Source: Spongospora subterranea f. sp. subterranea
Lineage: Eukaryota > Endomyxa: Phytomyxea > Phytomyxea > Plasmodiophorida
Length of the DNA stretch: 64,000 nt
Assembly (NCBI GenBank): GCA_049724395.1
Contig: JAUGWO010000222.1
Coordinates: 88,380-152,379 of the forward strand
Reading direction: 5' to 3'
The first letter of the stretch is position 1, and each line of letters starts with the position of its first letter. Below, one piece after another: positions 12,701 through 23,152 of the stretch. The position numbers were made by a program, and so were the translations under genes. The notes below the pieces were generated by a model. It saw only the letters and a program-made list of their open reading frames with translations, was not told the origin of the DNA and searched no databases.

Positions 12701-13694
12701 CAAGCCCATCAAGGATTGACCTTAATCAAGGATTCGATTGTGGAAGATGAGTCGAGTCCCGACCAAATGCCCTTAATCCCCGAACTCACCGCCATGTTAT
12801 GGTCCTCGATGTTCTCGGTGCTGACATCGCGTCAGGGCGACCTCCCATCCAATGTACAACACGATCTGCTCGTTGACCTCTCGTCGTGCTTGGCTTCCTC
12901 GCCGTCAGGTTCCAGATTCGCTCCAGTTCCAGTCGCTAACCGCTCCCCTTCCTTCCCAGATCAACTGGCTTTTGGGCGTTCTTCTCCGGGGCCTCCGAAC
13001 CAAAACCGACGCCAAGATCGTCGCCAAATCCGATCTGTGGGCCCGAATCATATCCTGGCATCCATTGCTTGTCAATCGGTCATTATTCTGGGCTGTTATC
13101 GCAGCCGGATGCCGTATCGCATTATGCAGGGATAGTCTCGTCCATGATCATTCCATCATCCCCTTCATGCACCTCAACTACATGGATGACGGCGCAATCG
13201 ACTGTATCCACACGTTGGTGGATCAGATGCATATGGCGCCATTGCTGATCCGAGCCCAAGCCCAACTGCTTTTGGCGCATCTGATCCCGTATCGTCATCA
13301 TCTCACTCTCCCAATCATCGCCAAACTAGCTCATATCGCCCAGCCGATGCAATTCGCCCCGATCATCTCGCCGATCGTTCTGAGTTCGTTGATCGACCTG
13401 GCTGGAGACGACCTCCTAACGTCCATTCCTCTATCCGCCCTTCTACATTGTCTGGGCGATATCGGATCTGGTCATGAGGACCAGGAAATTTTGAGGCGGT
13501 TGCTGTCCCGTATATTGAATATGAATCAGACAATATCCGATGAGTTATTAGGGCAGATCATGAAGATAATCAGGAATCATGTTATCCCTGATCCAACAGC
13601 GGTTCAACTGTTCGCCGCTATATCTAGATGTCGACCCGATCATGATGAACAGGCGATCGATATGACCCTCGATCATCTTCAATCTTATCAGTAA
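9742..13694 (+). CDS. URB1: Large HEAT-repeat protein, probable URB1/NPA1 (60S pre-ribosome factor)
   Basis: A series of plus-strand exons with short introns runs from ATG 9742 (MVGVTSPPELHNLLIAIQ) to TAA 13692-13694. The protein is made almost wholly of amphipathic helices. URB1-like blocks are an N-terminal region with THTRALALCSVLL-type and IHVATFVIKSLSLHSRYM helices, AVSIIPDSQVILRSC in the middle, and a C-terminal region with LRACSYSLLAHFYQ and INWLLGVLLRGLRTKTD, which resembles the C-terminal domain of the family. Clear introns include one ending ttccttttag near 10907 and one of 45 nt near 11308. URB1 is a nucleolar scaffold of early 60S particles. About 1,150 residues would be on the short side for the family. 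A different ARM/HEAT nucleolar protein is the main alternative; exon edges between 10050 and 10110 are unsure. Confidence 0.55.
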
Positions 13695-13911
13695 TATTTA
13701 TATAAAATATATCGTTTGTGGCATTATTCGAAGTTCTGCAAACTGTGCCTGTTTCGGAGCTCTGGACTACGCCCTAGCTGTGTAATAGGCGGCAAATTGA
13801 TCTTCACTTCTGAAAAATGAGCAGATGAGGCGGTTTTATGCCAATGCCTCACTTTATCTTTATAAAGGAGTGGTCGGATTTGGGTGTTAGTCCGTGGGTG
13901 TTATTTATATA

Positions 13912-15538
13912 CTCCCTCCGTTCAGAAATGATAGTCCGATTTGCGGAGTTTCAAAAAATTAACGCGGTTTTTAATTTGTGAGGTTTTTAGTTGCGCGGCC
14001 GCAGGACGACGCTCGACCATGACATTGTCAGGTGGGGAGTTTGGCTGGGGCGGCACATCTGTTAAACTGCTCTATGACTTGTCCAAAACTAGGGTTTCAA
14101 ATGGTTGCGGGAGAACGCCCGCTAGGGCGCCAATTCCTGGTTATTCTAACTTTGAATCATGCCAGTAGATGCGGAACGAGGAAAGCGACCCAACGCTACT
14201 AACAGCGAGCGAAACGGGGTACTGCAGGCGTTGTTAAGGCAGTCCAAAGAAAGCACTTTAAAAAGGGGGGCAATAAAGGAAGTTGCTGCGGCTTTTAAAC
14301 TTTCAACCAAATCGGTGTCCAGAATTTGGAAAAGAGCAAAAGAATGCTTTAACAACGGTCAAGTTTTCGCTGACGTCAGTTCTAGAATAAAAGGCAGATC
14401 GGGTAAAACGAAAATGTGCAGAGGGGAACTGAAGAGAAAAATCCAACAGGTTCCTTTAAGACAGAGATAGCAGAACTTTCCAAAGCATCTGGAATTTCAA
14501 TCGGAACATTGTTTAACCTCAAATCAGAGGACAATTTGAAGAGAATTTCCAGTACAGTTAAGCCAACGCTTACGAAAGAAAACAAGAAACAGAGGCTTCA
14601 ATTCGCGCTCTCCTGCTCTGCCCAAACTCAAACACATTCCAAACCATGTACGATTACGTCCATGTTGATGAAAAATGGTTTTACTTGACCAAAACAAAAG
14701 CGAACTACTACCTTTTGCCCGAGGAAGAGATGCCGCATCGAACGGTCAAGAGCAAGCGTTTCATTGCCAAGGTGATGTTCCTTGCTGCGGTTGCATGGCC
14801 GCGCTATGATCCAAACCGAAAATGTCAATTTGATGGCAAGATTGGGATTTGTCCGTTTGTCATCAAAGAGCCTGCAAAAAGAGGGTCTCGAAACAGAGCG
14901 CGAGGCACCATAGTTACCAAACCTATTGAGGTCACCAGGGTAGAGTATATTCAAGCGATTACAGAAAAAGTGATCCCGTCTATCAAGGAAAAATGGCCAG
15001 TTGGAAGCAAAGACATGCATATCAAAATCCAGCAGGATAACGCGCGTCGACACGCTAAGGTGGACGATCCGGTCATAATAGAAGCTGGAACATCGTCAGG
15101 TTGGAACATTTCATTATCATGCCAGCCACCCAACAGCCCAGATTTCAATGTTCTGGATCTAGGATTTTTCAATTCCATTCAAGCATTACAGCATCAAACA
15201 GCCCCAAAAAACATTGACGAGCTCATCGAGGCTGTGGAAACTGCTTTTATTGAAACGCCCATCGAAAAACTTGACAATGTTTTTCTTTCTATGCACATGG
15301 CAATGGAATCGACCATGAAAATAGGTGGCTGTAACCGGTATGCGCTTGCTCACATTGGCAAATACGATTAGCTGGTAACCTGCCAATATCGTTGATTTGC
15401 GACCAGCAAGCGATGGAGAATGCTAAACAATTACTGAATGGCTAGGGCTGCAGTGACAAAGAAATGGTCCAACTTGCTGTTGTTCAAGCTTTTGTTTCTC
15501 CGATATGGTATCGGACTATCATTTCTGAACGGAGGGAG
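13912..15538 (+). mobile_element. Plant-type mariner (Stowaway superfamily) element, complete ends
   Basis: The ends are perfect 29-bp inverted repeats beginning CTCCCTCCGTTCAGAAATG (13912-13940 and 15510-15538), flanked by a TA on each side (13910-13911 and 15539-15540), the target duplication of Tc1/mariner elements. CTCCCTCCGT is the hallmark terminus of plant Stowaway MITEs and their mariner-like parents. The 1,627-bp element holds one transposase gene in the same orientation. Perfect ends point to recent insertion although the gene is broken. Confidence 0.9.
14159..15371 (+). pseudogene. Mariner-like (plant MLE type) transposase, frameshifted
   Basis: Three overlapping frames carry the gene. 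Residues 1-103 hold the HTH region (LSTKSVSRIWKRAKECF). A second frame from about 14440 holds LSKASGISIGTLFNLK, the second HTH. A third from 14646 holds the DDE core: VDEKWFYLTKTK with the first Asp, IKIQQDNARRH with the second, and PPNSPDFNVLDLGFF with the third in the spacing of DD39D plant elements. Two changes of frame, near 14440 and near 14640, break it. It lies inside the element with perfect TIRs. Confidence 0.85.
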
Positions 15539-15540
15539 TA

Positions 15541-17860
15541 TCGGTCATCGGATTTTTCTTCAACAATCAACCACATGTCTCATCGCAAAAACGGTTGTGA
15601 TGGACAAGATTCCAAAGGGAGTGTCGAATTATCTTACAAAAGAACAATTGATTAGAGTTATTTTGTTCAACCAATGACTCCACAGAGGGTGGTGTCGGAT
15701 AAAGAGCCTTTGAAATCATGAAATCATTTCTGCCAGCTCAGGAGGGAGCATCGAATGAGGTTCGAAAAAATCCTTCTCGCGACAGTAGGCGAAAATGGAC
15801 ATTGGAGTCCAGGGCGAGACTTTTGCCGAAACTCCCCCAAAGGCTTTTATCCTTCACCACCCTATGTGGAGTCATTGATTCGTTGGGCCAACAGAGGTAG
15901 CTCCTGCTGCACAAAAGAATCTTGTCGATCACAACCGTTTTGTGCTGAGAGCCTGAGACACGGGTTGATTTCTGAAACAAAAATTCATTGTGTTATTCCA
16001 CTCGAGACCAAGAGGCTTTTCTTTAATCGACATACTTGAGAAGGGTCACCAGTTGAGAATCCGGTAGGCTGTTTCATATATATCTCTTCATGTAGGTCCG
16101 CTTGGAGAAATGCACCCACCACGTCAAGTTGACGCAATTTCAAATTTGTGGAGGCAGCGAGTGCGAAGATAAGGCGAACTGAAGAGAGATGAGCAACAGG
16201 TGAGAAGGTTTCATTGTAATCAACTCCTGGGCGCTGTGAAAAGCCTTTAACTACAAGTCGAGCCTTGAATTTATCAACTGTGCCATCCTCCTTCGACTTT
16301 ACCTTGAACACCCATTTATTATCGATAGCGCGACGACCTTCTGGTAGCTGACAGAGTTCCCAAGTTTTATTCTCTCACTAGGCCTTCGTATTCGTTATCA
16401 ATCGCATTCTTCATCAGATGCCAAAAGGGATTGTAACGGCTACGATTGCCTAGGAAGAGTAAAACTTGGGAACTCTGTCAGCTACCAGAAGGTCGTCGCG
16501 CTATCGATAATAAATGGGTGTTCAAGGTAAAGTCGAAGGAGGATGGCACAGTTGATAAATTCAAGGCTCGACTTGTAGTTAAAGGCTTTTCACAGCGCCC
16601 AGGAGTTGATTACAATGAAACCTTCTCACCTGTTGCTCATCTCTCTTCAGTTCGCCTTATCTTCGCACTCGCTGCCTCCACAAATTCTTTGAAATTGCGT
16701 CAACTTGACGTGGTGGGTGCATTTCTCCAAGCGGACCTACATGAAGAGATATATATGAAACAGCCTACCGGATTCTCAACTGGTGACCCTTCTCAAGTAT
16801 GTCGATTAAAGAGAAGCCTCTTGGTCTCGAGTGGAATAACACAATCAATCAGTTCTGTCCTTCGTTCGCCTCAAATCGGACCCATGCGTATATATCCGCC
16901 GGTGTGGATCATCCATCAAAGATGTAGTCCCAGTTGGTGTTAGTGTCCATGATCCTCTGTCCCCTTTAAGTAGCGTAACACCCGTTACGTTACAGTATCA
17001 TGAAGGAAGGTCTGAGCGCGATCAAGAAATACGACGGTTCCGACGACCACGATCTACTTCTTTGGCAACAAAAAGGTTACGATGTATCTATCAACCAAAG
17101 ATCTTGAGAGTTTCATTGAAGGACCTCTTGCCAGGCAAATAAGCAGGGAAGATCAACAAGCTGATAAGAAGGCCAAATCGATCATCTGCACTTGCTTGTC
17201 TGATTGCCTTCTCAGCAGCGTTATTACTGAACCAAGCGCACACGCTGTCTGGGTGAAGATACAGAATTTATTCCAGAAGAAATCACGAGCGAACACGATT
17301 GGTGAAGGATTTCTGGAATCTCACAAAAGGAAGCTCATTTATTGCCAACTATGCATCTGCCATCCAAAGTTCATCTACGAGGCTTTACAATGCCGGAAAA
17401 TTATCAAGTAATGATGATCTCATTGACAAACTACTTTCGGGACTTCCAGAAGAATTCGATCCCATTATCATTAAGCTTACCGATGATCCAAAATTTCAGG
17501 ACGTTATCTCAGAAAGTCTTTCAAATGATATTTTTGGCGCTGCATTCTCAATTTAGTTGAAAAACTAGCATTTACTCAGAAGAATTGCCATCTCAGGCAG
17601 GTGCATCGAATGAGGCTCATTGGAATCCAGTGCAAAACTTTGGCAGAATCTCTCTTGAAAAACTCTTTATCCACCACCCCTCTGCTATACCAATCCATAG
17701 AATGGTTCAACTCAAAGGTCTTCAACATCGACGGCCACGAGTATAGGAAGGTCGTTGAACATATCGCACAACTTTCCTTGACAGAGAATGCAGCAGGATC
17801 AGACCCGAATGTTGACCCATTCAAGAGACGATTTTGAAAAGGTTTATCGCACCACAATCA
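15541..17860 (+). mobile_element. Ty1/copia LTR retrotransposon fossil (gag and RT parts, rearranged)
   Basis: Reverse transcriptase sequence (KARLVVKGFSQRPGVDYNET, LRQLDVVGAFLQADL) lies at about 16446-16943 on the plus strand. A second copy of the same part lies at about 15985-16311 on the minus strand. Gag-type sequence (MYLSTKDLESFIEGPLARQ, WVKIQNLFQKKS, LLSGLPEEFDPII) lies at about 17000-17560. A block near 15735-15850 is repeated at about 17575-17690. No LTRs were found. The element is a rearranged, broken fragment with many breaks; the gag part lies downstream of the RT part, opposite to the normal order, so pieces of more than one copy may be involved. Confidence 0.8.
15989..16843. repeat. 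Large palindrome of copia RT sequence
   Basis: The arms run about 15989-16370 and 16460-16843 and are almost exact reverse complements, with a spacer of roughly 90 bases. Both arms contain the same RT segment, so the palindrome arose by inverted duplication inside the fossil, not by chance. The left arm reads gttattccactcgagacc and the right arm ggtctcgagtggaataac at the outer edges. A transcript across it would fold into a hairpin of nearly 400 bp. Confidence 0.9.
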
Positions 17861-17918
17861 CGGGATGATGAACGGTCGTCAATCATGGCTGTTCACGATG
17901 AAATACTTTACCACTATG

Positions 17919-18162
17919 GACTCCAGCTAACACCACTTAACGGCGAGCGCTTTCACCGCTCACGCTGGGCAATGGTGAGCGAATAGATTTGGCGGTAGTC
18001 AATAGCTCTTGAACAGAACAATCGTCAAAATGGGGGTCTGGATGAGCATCGCCCCATTGACGGTTGTTCTGTTTCAAGACCTATCTACTACCGCCAAATT
18101 CGCTCACGATTGCCCGGCGTGAGCCGTCAAATCGCTCGCTGATGAGAGTGTTAACTGGAGTC
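17919..18162. mobile_element. Foldback MITE, 244 bp
   Basis: The sequence folds back over most of its length. The outer ends gactccagctaac (17919) and gttaactggagtc (18150-18162) are inverted with one mismatch. Inner blocks aatagatttggcggtagt / actaccgccaaatt and aacagaacaatcgtcaa / ttgacggttgttct also pair, around a short loop near gtctggatgagcat. No coding capacity is present. No clear target duplication could be seen. A related block (ggctcacgccggcaatcgtg, atttggcgg) recurs at about 18421-18460. Confidence 0.75.
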
Positions 18163-18556
18163 GATCATGGCAATCTCACTCTGGAACTCTGACCCCATCG
18201 TGCATATCGCTTTTCCATTTGCCGAACATTGCAGACGGTGAACGAACAAGGTCTGCAGATGGGCTGTAGAACAATTCTAAAAGGACAGGGCCTCAAAGCG
18301 GGTTAATCATTGAGAGGCGCCAGGTTACGACAACACCCCTGCAGCAACATCCAGGACGAAACGGAGTCAATCAAAACTTGATCTTCGGGTGATTACCAAG
18401 GAAAGCTGGATCCACTGTTCACGGCTCACGCCGGCAATCGTGAGCGAAGACATTTGGCGGACGTGGATCATATACAAGTTTTAGCGACTATAAGGACTTG
18501 AATTGAATTCTGCCGGGCCGCAACTCGCTATCGTAGAAGTCGGCCTTGCTGACATA

Positions 18557-18603
18557 AAGGAGCAGGCGCGTATGTGATCAAGGAGCAGGCGCGTATGTGA
18601 TCA
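18557..18603. repeat. Tandem pair of a 23-24-bp unit
   Basis: The unit aaggagcaggcgcgtatgtg followed by atc occurs twice in direct succession. It lies between two foldback repeats and has no visible function. Confidence 0.8.
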
Positions 18604-18626
18604 ATGTCATAGGCCATTGGACCTGT

Positions 18627-18740
18627 AATTGCTCAGCAGACAATTTTGGAACCAAGCCACATCTGACATCACGGCTAGCGGCCGCCAACAGATGTGGATT
18701 GGTTGGGAATCAGGTAGATGAAATTCTGCTGAGCAATGAT
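18627..18740. mobile_element. Small foldback MITE-like hairpin
   Basis: Ends attgctcagcaga and tctgctgagcaat are inverted, and an inner pair ccacatctg / cagatgtgg lies around a GC-rich loop (gctagcggccgc). The whole unit is about 110 bp. It matches the form of a miniature inverted-repeat element but no family could be named. Confidence 0.6.
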
Positions 18741-20099
18741 GGCACCGGTGGTTTTGGCGAATAGTATTTTCCTCGTAAATGCCCTTCCACAACGTGTTGG
18801 CCATAACACGCTTGTTCCACCCCCAGAATCGTTGTTTCCGCTCATAACATTAGCAAGGGCGCCTCATTAAAACCCCTCGACCTTGACGCCATTGTAGCGG
18901 TAATTCCTGGTAATTACCTCGCGCCGGACCTGTGAATGGAAATAATGATCTCGCGATATCCCTGATATTCTCCCCTGGTTGTGGGGCGAGTTTAATGGAA
19001 TTATGGCAGAACTGTATCACTACAATGACCTTTAAAACAATTAGGTCACTCATCAACTTCAAGACTCATTCTCACCGTCTGACCTTATGGTGAACATTGA
19101 ATAAATCATCCGATGCAGTAGAAAATCCGATTTAACCAGGTGCGGAACGGAATGGAAATGGCCGGCCATGGCGCGATCGCAAAATGGTGTCTCCATCCAC
19201 CGACACATGGCGTTGTGTGAATTTCTGGGTCATATCCCTATGGCATAAACTGCAATTGCAGTATCAACCCAACTAAGCACCTTCACAAACTTCCACAATT
19301 CTGGCTGAGAATATGGCCATTACCTGCGCTCGCATTGATCGGGTTCTTGTGGTTTGGGTACAGGGAATATTACACATATCAATTGGAGGAACGAGACGTT
19401 CTCTGTTCAAAACCTTTCTGGTAATTGTTATTGTGTTCTTGACGTCGGGAAAGCGAACGGCATCGGGTATTGGTGTGACCCTCGATTGCCGTTCCGACTA
19501 GCGACTGGCCAAGATGGGCGGCATTGTCGAACCATTCTCGTCTTTAAATCTGTGATCTCCATCCAGGCGCAACGGCACGCCATCTCGGTCCTAGTTTCTG
19601 GTCTGATATATTGACTGATGGAATGGGCTGAAGCAAAACCTCCCAGAAAATAACTCGGAGCGGCGTAAAAACTTAGACTGCTTTTATCAAATTTCGATAA
19701 AATCTAATGAAAGTATTATAAAAACAATCTTTATGAAATCTTTTATGAAATTGACACAGTATGTTTGGTGTTTAATCTCAGCATTTGGTTTATTAGTCTT
19801 GATACAAAATCTCTCATTGAGAACAATTCGGGCAGTTACGGTTGGCAGAGGGGGCGAGTGAGAGGATCATGATTAATGGGTGCAGAGGTCGTCAGCACCA
19901 AAAAAGAAACGGTACAGGTGATTTCTTCCTCGGTTTGAGGTTCGTCGTCCAGTGCGTTAGTATTTGAAAAAAAAAACCAGGATTATGGGCCTGACTGCAT
20001 TCGTACTGCACAATTGCTGAGTGTAGAATTAGCGCGGCATCGCGCAATTTTTTTAGCGTTTTTAAACTGCGATCCACACCGGTAGAGGGTTTCCGCTAC
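18741..20099. other. Repeat-rich intergenic stretch with no recognised gene
   Basis: Short open frames near 19313-19614 on the plus strand contain several Cys (SGNCYC, YWCDPRL) but lack a clear start, partner exons or a known domain. From 19650 to 19840 the sequence is AT-rich. I see no tRNA or other RNA gene. Confidence 0.3.
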
Positions 20100-20481
20100 A
20101 GAACTCTAAATTCTAATGTTGTCGTCCCCTGCACCGAAAACTGGTCGGCTTGCCGGCCAGTCGAATTTCCGGAGGACGAGGATGTGGCCTTGGCGAAAGC
20201 TTTTGTCAAAGAGACGACGTGCGCAGCCGTCGGTACCGACCAGAGCGGCGACACGTTCTGGGAAAAGATCCGGATTTCGTATATGGGTCTTAATACAGCA
20301 ACAAGTGTCGTCCGAAGCGCCATTTCTCGTTCGGTGTTATTCCATCGATTGGAAAGAGAAATGGCGCTTCGGACGACACTTGTTGCTGTATTAAGACCCA
20401 TATACGAAATCCGGATCTTTTCCCAGAACGTGTCGCCGCTCTGGTCGGTACCGACGGCTGCGCACGTCGTCTCTTTGACAT
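20100..20481 (+). mobile_element. SANT/Myb-like transposon ORF fragment in a palindrome
   Basis: The plus strand at about 20160-20300 encodes EDVALAKAFVKET, then AVGTDQSGDTFWEKIRISY. This is the Myb/SANT-like motif (DxxxGxxQ...TFWxRI) common in the accessory proteins of Harbinger-type elements and related plant genes. Bases 20204-20332 and 20352-20481 are near-perfect reverse complements around a 19-base spacer, so the fragment is present twice, head to head. The piece is a broken remnant. It abuts the deleted mariner element that starts at 20491. Confidence 0.65.
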
Positions 20482-20490
20482 AAATTTATA

Positions 20491-21568
20491 CTCCCTCTGT
20501 TCGGAAATAAAGGTGAGTGGATTAAGGCCGAAATTTTGAGCCTCGACGCTCATTTCAAACAAAAGTTAGATCAAAATGAAAACTAGGGTTTACGGGAGAT
20601 TTTTCAGCGGCACCGCCACCTCGTCATTGTTGAACTAGCACCTGACAACATGACTGCACCTGCAGGAGACCTAAGCCGAGCTGGAGAAGCCATGCCAGCT
20701 TTTCCAAAGCTAATAGCCGACGAGCAGCAAACCTCGGAATTCGTATCGTTCCTGAAAAGTTCGCTGATAGAAAAGGACAAAAGAACCTCACTGACGACCA
20801 GAGTGTGTAATATACGAATATGTCTTGAGGATGAGTGATTCAGGAAAGTTCGTTCTTGGTTCAATTGCCTCAGCAAGCAGTCAATTTGCCGTTTCACGCA
20901 GAACTGTGAGTAGGATTGGGACTTCTGCCGTCCTGTGTTGTTCACACAAACGAGGAAAGGTTGGACCAAAGAAAAAAGTCGTTGATCCTGAAAAAGTCAA
21001 ACATATTCCTCTACAACAGCGAAAAAAATCGATGATCTTGTGAAGGCTGTCAAGATCTCGTTTGATAGCATGGAGAAAGATAAGAGCTTGAAGACATGTT
21101 TTTAACTCTCCAGCAATGCAGTATGGAGATCATGAAGGTCACTTTTGACTCTCCAGCAATGCATGATGAAGATCATGAAGTTCAAGGGGGGCGACAATTA
21201 TAAGATGCCTCACATGGGCAAGGAACGGCTCAGGCGCCAAGTTGATGTTCCAGACAATGTACCCTGCGACATTGCAGTTTTGCATCAAGCAAAGCAGGAT
21301 GCAAAGAGTGGTGATGAATAAAAAATTCTTCAATGGACCGGTTCTTCAAACTTTTCCCTGTCCACTTTATCAATTCAAACCTTGAAAGCGTCAACAAGTT
21401 CGTCAGGCGCCAAGGCCATCATTAAGAAGAATTCAATGATGGCCTTGGAAGTTCTGAAGCAGCGAACGCAGGATGCACTGAGCTTTAATTGTGCAGAACC
21501 ATCAATGAGACCTTTATTTCCGAACATCAAAAAAGGTGCGTGAGACCTTTATTTCCGAACGGAGGGAG
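20491..21568. mobile_element. Internally deleted mariner/Stowaway element
   Basis: Inverted ends CTCCCTCTGTTCGGAAATAA (20491) and the complement of CTCCCTCCGTTCGGAAATAA (ending 21568) match at 23 of 24 positions and are flanked by TA. Inside, a short stretch encodes RGKVGPKKKVVDPEKVKHI and LQQRKKS, the linker before the second HTH of a mariner transposase; the DDE core is missing. A direct copy of the terminal block gagacctttatttccgaac also occurs just inside the right end (21509-21528). It is a non-autonomous relative of the element at 13912, with ends of a different subfamily. Confidence 0.8.
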
Positions 21569-21858
21569 TACTGTACAATTTTTTTTTTAATAATCCGAGT
21601 GTACATAACATATGAAACCTACCGGTAGTTGGCCGTGGTAGACTGATTTCCAAGGATTTGGGGAAAGTGCGTCGTCCGAAAAAAATGTAACGCATAATTT
21701 AGCGGTGAGTTGTGACGCGCGCGGCGGTAAATTGCCATCGGTATCGTGTGTTTGGCGACTGTTTGGCGTAATCCTGAATAATTCCTGGTCAACAAAAGGC
21801 GCTGTTTAACCAGATCAATTTGGACAAATCAAGCGGGTTCTGGGGCTGTGGACATAGC

Positions 21859-22834
21859 ATGATATGTGTAGAATGTGCTGCTGACGTCGTTGACGTCTAT
21901 AAAGAATTCTCGACGGGCAACGCCCGCCTTACCAGATGTGTCGGATATTATATCCTAGAGATCATTTGGCATGATCGTTGACCTACCTGTGCGATTAGGG
22001 TTCCTGTAAGAAGGCAGCCGATAAATATGTTGAATTTGAGACAATGTTAATCATCCTGGATCTGATCTTACATAAAATCCAGGCAAGGGGGACCTCATCT
22101 CATGGTCATTTCTACCCGTTATTCACAGATAGGGTTTCCCAGGTTTATCGCCACATCTTATTCAATGTGTTTCCCAATATGGACGAGGGTCTAACGCGTA
22201 TTGTATTGAAGATGATCCCGGGCATCATATTCTTCGATACGTATCTGCGATGGCACCGAATCCATTCGTTGTCGATCCTGAAGTATTCCCTGATCTTGCC
22301 CTATAACGCCTACATCTCCCTGTTCTGGTCTCTGCCTCTCGCCACCATCCTCCTTCATCATCATTCAACACCGCACTCAACCATCGCTCAGGGCGTCGAC
22401 CTTCGAGCTGATCGCATTCGTTGGCGGTGTGATTATCGCCGCTCGTATTCTTACAACTGGCTGTGAGTCGCCCCGATTCGACCATGAACATCAATTTAAC
22501 CAGATCTGAACAGCGTTGAATTATCTCCATCTCATCGTCTCCGTGATCATATCGAGTTTCGGGAAACTGTTCATCGTGTTGATGATGATCTGGGATTGCA
22601 ATGCTCATTACGGCCCCATAATCAACATCTTCGTCCTATCGAGTAATATTACCGCTCTTCGCGTCTCCCTGGGCACGACATCGATCAAGGTTCCCCCTAT
22701 CGTCATCGCCATCATTCCGCCTATCTCATATTCCTTAGGCCACTGCAATCGTCGCGTCTGCCTTCATTATTCGCCTGTTAGTCCAACTGGCATTGAGGGC
22801 ATACGATCCGTTCATCGTATTCTCCATATTATAG
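21859..22834 (+). CDS. ARV1: ARV1 family ER lipid/sterol homeostasis protein
   Basis: Six exons (21859-21939, 21999-22082, 22143-22327, 22392-22462, 22514-22689, 22739-22834) keep phase and give 230 residues. The N-terminal ARV1 homology domain is complete: MICVECAADVVDVYKEF, NARLTRC, GSC, then DKYVEFETMLIILDLILHK, with the zinc ligands in two CxxC pairs. YRHILFN follows. The rest is several membrane spans (FELIAFVGGVIIAARIL, LNYLHLIVSVIISSFGKLF, ITALRVSL). ARV1 sits in the ER membrane and affects sterol and GPI-precursor traffic. Intron 2 starts GCAAGG and ends CAG; it is 60 nt, a multiple of three with no stop, so it could be retained in frame. The start is chosen because MICVEC is the family's usual beginning. 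Confidence 0.92.
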
Positions 22835-23152
22835 TACAACATTTCATTAATTTACAAACCTTTCCTTCTTTTCTTTACGGTTTTTTCCAGTTTGTGTTCC
22901 GAACACACTCTCAGACAATCTCGGCGGAATCGGCACACCAATCGCAAATCCGCAATTCAATTGTGACACGTGTCTTTCAATAACATGATGAGAGAAACTG
23001 GAATGGGACCAAACGAGATATTTCCTGGGTTGAACAGATGTTTTACGGTCGCGTGCCCAATGGCCATTTATCCTCCATAATCGTATATCAGAGGTGGCGG
23101 GCGAGATCCCAAGGTGATATCATCGCTGGCTGGTGCCGCTGCTGATGAGCCC
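22835..23152. other. Intergenic stretch between ARV1 and the eIF4G gene
   Basis: About 320 bases hold the 3' end of ARV1 and the promoter or leader of the eIF4G gene. The reading frame of eIF4G is open upstream to about 23114 without an ATG, so an extra 5' exon is possible. Confidence 0.35.

Noticed and set aside
19313-19614. Cys-containing plus-strand frame
   Set aside because: No start, no partner exons and no known family; it lies in repeat-rich DNA.
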